From Ipomoea triloba (taxonomy: Eukaryota; Streptophyta; Magnoliopsida; Solanales; Convolvulaceae): a stretch of DNA of 64,000 nt. Shown here piece after piece: positions 58,488 to 64,000 of this stretch. The position numbers and the translations under genes were made by a program. Location of the stretch: positions 18,834,017-18,898,016 of the forward strand of contig NC_044918.1 of NCBI RefSeq assembly GCF_003576645.1. The letters are read 5' to 3'. Numbering within the stretch: position 1 is the stretch's first letter; each line of letters opens with the position of its first letter. Below the pieces are notes generated by a model that saw only the letters and a list, made by a program, of their open reading frames with translations, ran no database searches and was not told where the DNA came from.

Positions 58488-61274
58488 CTACTTTGCTGCT
58501 TGTTCCAGAATTGGAATTTTATTCCAAGTAGCATCTACTCCGCTAGTTTGCAGGGGTGGCAACGAAAAAACACTCACGGTTGAGCTTTTGCTGCGAATTT
58601 CTTTCAGAACCCGCAATGCAGATAAGGCGCTCTTCATGTGCAAGCTCTCCATATACTCGATCTCTGCAAGCTCCTTCGGGCCTCTGAGTAGACCATCGCT
58701 TTTGGCAGTTCCGCTGGTTGAAGGTTCATTTCCATCAGCTGCCTCAGTCGAGGATGGGGCTTCTTTCACAGGGAAGAGTCGATCAATCAGTATCTCGCAT
58801 TCCTTCACAAGCTTGTAAAGCAAGTCGGTGGTGAAGAAGGGCTGTTGTAGGACTTTCTGAATGAAGGGCAGGCGAAGGAGAGTGCCAGTCCTTTTGTCAT
58901 ACTTCTTGAGTATCTTTGCTAGCCCTGTTACCACATCATGAATGTATAAGTTATATATGAAGAGCCATAAGTTTCTTGATAGACAAATTAAAGAATCTTT
59001 TCTAGATTTTTGAATTGATAATTATGCAAATTAAAGTTACCTGTGTAGTTAAGAGCACTGTAGTTTTCCAACAGAACCATCTCACCATGGAAGTCCACAA
59101 CCTCCTTTCGGATTTTTATTATCTCATCATTGCAATCATTGGCCTTTGCCACTCTATCCTGCAGATCCTGCAAACCAATTTACAAAGAACAGTGTCATAT
59201 GCAAGCCTTCAACTTAAAAGGAGCTTTTTTTATATAACTTTAAATAACAAGATAAAGCACATTTAAATCATCAGTGAAAATCTAAAAGAAAGTAAAAATT
59301 GCAGAAACATTATAAAACTAAAATGGAAGTATCAAAGCTAAAGAGTCTTCAGAAGTTCAGCACGGATATCCAAAAATTTGGCAGCTATAAGATGCAAATA
59401 AAACTAATTCCATGTAAAGAATGATTTCTCAACATCTCCATTTGTGTATATACCAACCTACAGTTATGCTTTTAACTTAAGATGAACCTTAGGATCACCT
59501 AAAGCATAACAGAATCAAGACAGATACGAGATTCTTCTGGCGTCATTGAACATGTGACACATGAACCACAGGGTCAACAAATCTGGTAAAGAAACGACTA
59601 ACTTTATGTTGTATGTAGCTAATATTCTTTCTTTATTGACAACTTCAACTTCAGTACAAAAAAGGACTTGTTATCACCAATAGAACTGAACATCAACCTC
59701 CTAAACTCAATCATGACTGTTGAGATATTTGTTCCAATCACAATAACACTTTCATAGATAGTCTATGCTATTAACTGCAAAGCCACTTAATTTGGTGCTT
59801 TTTTTAATCCATAGAAAATAGCTAAAATGCAACAACCATGCTTCAAAAACTATGTGGACCTCCCTTAATAGTTGCCACCAAAAACAGCCAAAAAACTGTT
59901 TATTAGTTACATATACCAATTTACTATTTTGAAATTCATGAAAAGAAACAAAAAGATAATCCAAAACTGCAAAAATTAGTTTGTAGAGTAAAGAAACACC
60001 ACCTAAATCTGCAACACCAGTCATCATGTCACTATTAATTATCCATTTCGTACTCATACATACTTACATAGCATTTATGTCCACACTTCTGCATAAGGGT
60101 GGCATTACACATTACAATGACAAGTCAAGTAACAGCTAAGAAGTTTTCTAGCATTAAGTATCATACTTATTGGTCAAAAATAATCCAAAACTTTGCATCT
60201 TGTGACAATTAATTTCATAAAATTTGATGCAATTTTAGTCGACCCTTTTAAATTGAGGAGTTTTTTCAAGCAGGTAGCAAAATTGACAAGACGTTCAATG
60301 TGTGATTATCAAATATGGAAATTTTGGTCAAAACGATCATTGGATTTTTACGCCCAATAATCCTAACTTTTAGGACCTTTGTGAACAAAATTTGGACACC
60401 CTCAGATGACGTGAGACAAATGCTTTAATTTTTTTTAGCTAATAATCCTAATTTTTATGATTTGATCCATCCTACTCGGCAGGATGGGATGGTTTGTGTA
60501 GGGACTATAGCATGACTCTTCTTCAAATATGGTCCACCAAGTATTTTACTAAATTTTATTACAGCAGTGAATGACATTGACAGGGGCACAGGGCAATGCA
60601 TAGCGAGGTCAGTGTTAACAGACAAAATCCAAGTAGTTCACTGTAGTTACCCCGTATTATTTATCAATTAACACAAGACTACAACAGTCAGTATAGTTAT
60701 GTATAGTGCTTGAAGTTACCTTCTAACGAACAGGAACAGTATAGTAACAGATCAGTGCAATATCAATAACTTCACAGTCACAGAGTGATAATTCTAAAAT
60801 GGTGAATTCCTTATTTTCACAGATTTTCACAGAATTGGAATGAAATTCAAGGCGCAAGTAATCCAAATTACCGAACAACAGAGTAACCGGAACTCGATGA
60901 AGTTTGAGTATGAAATTGCAAGGAATTGGAAACAAAGCTGGATTTCTTACCTTCAATCTGATGATATACTCCTCTTCCTTCTCGACGAAGAAACTGTTGA
61001 ATTTCTCGAGCTCATCCTCCAGCAACTTAACGAAATCAACCTCCGCCTCCGTCATGGCCTCCTTCTCTCCGCCACCATTGGAGTCCCCGGCGACAGCCAA
61101 TTTGGGGCGCTTGTTGGGCCTATCCACTCCTCCTCCGTCTCCGGCAGAAGCCGATGATCCCTTGGGCTCAATCAGCTTGAGCCGCTTCTTCAGCTCCTTG
61201 TAGGACAGGAACTTGTCCCTCCATTCCGGCAACGTCTCCTCAATCTGAATGCTCAGACTCTTTCCGAACTTCAT
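58488..61274 (-). CDS. SPX-domain phosphate-signalling protein
   Basis: Predicted 295-residue stand-alone SPX protein. Exons 60951-61274, 59041-59167 and 58488-58924, GT-AG and in phase. The SPX start MKFGKSLSIQIEETLPEWRD and SYKELKKRLK supply the N-terminal basic residues that bind inositol pyrophosphates. Next come EVDFVKLLEDELEKFNSFFVEKEEEYI, then YTGLAKILKKYDKRTG with the second Lys cluster. The C-terminus is Ser/Thr-rich and not conserved. Known role: in phosphate-replete cells SPX1/2 proteins bind PHR transcription factors and block them. Length and three-exon structure fit the SPX1/SPX2 group; I cannot choose between them. Intron 1 is 1.8 kb. A P1BS site lies 127 bp upstream. Confidence 0.93.
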
Positions 61275-61400
61275 TTCTCTCTCTACAGAAACTGAGAAGA
61301 AAGAAGTGAGAGAAAATGAGGGGAAGTTGAGATGTGGAGCAGGGGAATATAACGGCAATGGAGGAGAGAGAATGTGCTAATTGGAAATTGGAGAAGCGGG

Positions 61401-61408
61401 GAATATTC
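61401..61408. promoter_or_regulatory. P1BS (PHR1-binding) site
   Basis: GAATATTC fits the GNATATNC consensus bound by PHR1-type MYB factors, 127 bp upstream of the SPX start codon. Stand-alone SPX genes are known PHR targets, so the position is sensible. One 8-mer alone is weak evidence. Confidence 0.55.
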
Positions 61409-61652
61409 CCTTGGGTGCTTTTCTGGAAAGAGGATATCTTTGGTTATATTCCTTTTATTTCGGTGAAATTACGCCATTTCTTTTTTATTTATTTTCAGAG
61501 ATTTTATTTAGCCACCCGTGACGTGGCAGCTCGAGACTCCAAGACTGTGGAGCCGATAGGCTATAGCTCAGCCTCTCTTTTTTTTTTTTTTTTCCTCAAT
61601 AACTCTTTGTGGGGATTTGACATTAATTTTAGAAGAGATATTTAGCACTTTA

Positions 61653-62305
61653 CCGGGCGTTTGGTTGGAGGGAAGGAATTAGGTGGGAAAAGAATTGTAA
61701 TTCCATGGGAAAAGAATAATGTGGGAATAAAGTGGGAGTTTAAATTCCAGTGTTTGGTTGGAGGAAATAAAATTACTAGGAATTTCAATTCCAATGTTTG
61801 GTATACATGGGAATTGAAAGAGAATAAGTAGTATAAAGTCCAAAATGCCCATTGTTATTATTATTATTATTATTATTAAATGACAAGTACACAAAAAAAT
61901 AACATATTAAATTCAAATATCATTCATCTACTGTATCTCTTGAACTAGACATATTGTAATTAATTTTCATGCAAATACTTTATCAAATGTTAAGTTTCAT
62001 AAGGTCACATCCAAAAAAACATAAAAACAAAAGTACACAACCTAATTAAACATAATAAAATGTTAAGCTTTCTAACGACATACATCAAAAAACAATTATA
62101 ATAGACATATTGTAATTAATTTTTATGCAAAGAAAAGGTCAGACATCAATTTTAAGTTAAAAAATAAGAGGGGTAATTTTGACTCAGGAGTATATTTTTT
62201 AATTCCTAAAATCCATGGAATTAAAATCCCAACGGGGCCATGGGATTCTAATTCCATGAAAATAGGTGGGAATGGAATTTAAATTCCCTCCAACCAAACA
62301 CCCTG
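61653..62305. mobile_element. Tourist/PIF-type MITE
   Basis: Terminal repeats CCGGGCGTTTGGTTGGAGGG and CAGGGTGTTTGGTTGGAGGG (inward) with TTA duplicated at 61650-61652 and 62306-62308. The subterminal words GGAATTNNAATTCC repeat. No coding sequence. It sits about 380 bp upstream of the SPX ATG. Confidence 0.8.
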
Positions 62306-62308
62306 TTA

Positions 62309-62838
62309 GAGTAACAACAGTACTCATTTTTGGCAGAGTAAAAATCAAAACATAGTTTTTGGACTAATGGTAAAGTTGGTTTTGGACTGATTTTTCTACT
62401 ACAAATCATGATTTTTTTTTAGGCCCAAGAAAAAGGAAACTAATACATAAATGTATGTTTCACACAATTCCACGCCCAACCGGGCACGTGCACTACACGC
62501 ACTATTCTAGGCGCATAAAAGGACATTTTTTCAGACTTGTTTTTTTTTTCTTTCTTTTTCTACCATTTTTTCTCTCCTAGTTGGCCTGCAAAAAACTTTT
62601 AAAAAAACCTCTGCAATTGAGGTTTCTCTATATATTTTTAATTTTAATTTTTACCACCAGTATTATAGTTCAATTTAATAATGTAAAATACTAACAACGG
62701 ATGTTAAGTAGGTTGTGTCCAATTGTTATATCATAGATTAGGGTCTTGTTTTGTGAATCATAGACCGAGACAACATTCAGATTATGTACATACAACTGAT
62801 ATATTGCTTATCTTCCGTTAATACGTACCTCTTAAAAT
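62309..62838. other. Intergenic
   Basis: AT-rich; no gene or regulatory site I can support. Confidence 0.5.
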
Positions 62839-63160
62839 CAAGGTTGAAAAAATTGTTAGGTGCCAATTGGGCGCTTGGGGACACCTAGCGCCCTAGGGCG
62901 CTGATTATTTTTATTTTTAAAAATTTTTAATTTTAGTACCAAACACACCACCATTCCCAACTTCATGAAGTTCACGAATCAGTAAATCACTACGAAACAC
63001 ACTATACACCACCATTGATTCAGCATTTCAGCAAGTAAAAAATCAAACAAACACCTAATAGGCAGTCGACTAGGTTGTTGGCGGCATAGAATGACGATTC
63101 TGCCGAAATTCTAGGCGATCGGCCGCCACCTAGCGGCTAGACGTAATTTTTGTAACATTG
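62839..63160. mobile_element. MITE-like element, second copy of the 8110 family
   Basis: Ends CAAGGTTGAAAAAATTG and CAATGTTACAAAAATTAC (inward) with subterminal CACCTAGCGCC/GCCACCTAGCGGC words. It is shorter than the copy at 8110. No clear target duplication. Confidence 0.6.
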
Positions 63161-63637
63161 ATTACAATTAACATATTATGTACTTATTGTTAATAAATTA
63201 TATACCTGCAATTAACATATTATGTACCTTCAATTTATTTATACAATGCAAGGTGGATCCTAATCCATGGTATAATGCTAGTATGATCCGAACCCATAAA
63301 ACCCTGTCATTAATAGAAAAATACTAAATGTACCCTCAAGGAGTATTACTCTCGCCACATGTACATATTCTATTCAACAAAAAGAAAAATAATATGTGTA
63401 CTCTCATTTTCTACTCCCAACTTTTATTCCCGCACACAAAATCTTGATGTAAACATTTGTATTGAGACTCATATGAAAAAAGTAGTTTATCAATGTCCGC
63501 CACTATTAGATGTATTAGGTGTACATGTTGTTCTGATTTAGTCTTACTTGTTAGTAGCCTATTGTATAGGACCTAACTTTAGTTGTATTATTGTTGTAGT
63601 GCTCGTGCTCAGTGTAACGATTAATAATTATCAAACA
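63161..63637 (+). repeat. Probable copia LTR (left border unknown)
   Basis: It ends ...TTATCAAACA just before the primer site. A TATA-like TGTATAGG lies near 63563. The left end was not found. Confidence 0.4.
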
Positions 63638-63643
63638 TTCATT

Positions 63644-63653
63644 TGGTATCAGA
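63644..63653 (+). other. Retrotransposon primer-binding site
   Basis: TGGTATCAGA is complementary to the 3' end of plant initiator tRNA-Met, the usual primer for Ty1/copia elements. Confidence 0.7.
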
Positions 63654-63683
63654 TTGCGATAGGATTCTTTCCCCTCTCTATCC

Positions 63684-63943
63684 ATGGCCCATCCCGCATC
63701 TAACCGCACAATTACCCCCACCACGCTGCTCCTCCTCTGGCTGCCGCCCCCAACCACCTCAACTCAGCCCACCATTTCATGTCGATCAAATTGACAACAC
63801 GAAATTATTTGTTTTGCTGCACACAGATCATACCATTCTTGCGTGGCCAAGGCCTCATCGGCTTCGTCAATGGTAACTCGCCATGCCCGTCGCGGGTTCT
63901 CGCTACAACCACTGCTGCCACCGGCAGCGCACCAGAGGAGGCG

Positions 63944-63944
<1 letters not shown>
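63684..63944 (+). pseudogene. Ty1/copia gag N-terminal part
   Basis: It starts at an ATG 31 bases after the primer site. A frame beginning near 63767 encodes SIKLTTRNYLFCCTQIIPFL, then RGQGLIGFVNGNSPCPSR, the classic copia gag (UBN2) start in which a Trp normally follows the YL. The ATG frame hits a stop before this segment, so one frame change lies between. The sequence dissolves into poly-C, so the rest is not visible. Confidence 0.65.

Positions 63945-64000
<56 letters not shown>
63945..64000. repeat. Poly-C run to the window end
   Basis: At least 56 consecutive C with no interruption, continuing past the window. Confidence 0.95.

Overview
The window is plant nuclear DNA. It has AT-rich intergenic sequence, short GT-AG introns, and nuclear genes for a plastid Rubisco-assembly factor (BSD2), a plastid heme oxygenase, class III peroxidase, SPX, GH28 and NLR proteins. 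Ty3/gypsy, Ty1/copia, CACTA and tRNA-derived SINE sequences and many MITEs lie between them. The NLR is of the late-blight R1-like CC-NB-LRR type, which is typical of asterids. I infer a eudicot, probably Solanales, but the species cannot be fixed from sequence alone.

Layout: 0.2-5.1 kb, two GH28 polygalacturonase genes on the minus strand; one is cut by the window edge and the other has a one-base frame break. 6.3-8.6 kb, two MITE-like elements. 8.8-13 kb, a convergent pair: an FkbM-type methyltransferase (+) and a single-exon O-fucosyltransferase-family protein (-). 13.5-20 kb, gene-poor and repeat-rich. 20.2-22.7 kb, BSD2 (+). 23.1-23.9 kb, one intact and one decayed tRNA-Arg(CCT). 24.3-29.0 kb, a gag-only gypsy-type element with LTRs. 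28.4-31.55 kb, a near-perfect tandem copy around an N, probably an assembly artefact. 31.3-37 kb, two tandem ATS3-like PLAT-domain genes (-), with another tRNA-Arg(CCT) between them. 38.1-38.8 kb, a clean hAT-type MITE. 39.5-42.2 kb, heme oxygenase HO1 (-). 43.5-45.5 kb, a class III peroxidase (-) with a tRNA-Arg(TCG)-like sequence in an intron. 48.5-54.5 kb, NLR fragments, LTR pieces and a CACTA-like element. 54.3-56.9 kb, an apparently intact NLR (-). 58.5-61.3 kb, an SPX-domain phosphate-signalling gene (-) with a P1BS site upstream. 61.6-63.2 kb, two MITEs. 63.6 kb to the end, the start of a copia-type element running into a poly-C tract.

The genes are independent transcription units. Two themes stand out: local duplication (polygalacturonase, ATS3, tRNA-Arg and NLR 3' end) and repeated nesting of small transposons. 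Every N in the window sits at or next to duplicated or low-complexity sequence, so parts of the 25-32 kb structure should not be trusted. I found no convincing undescribed system.
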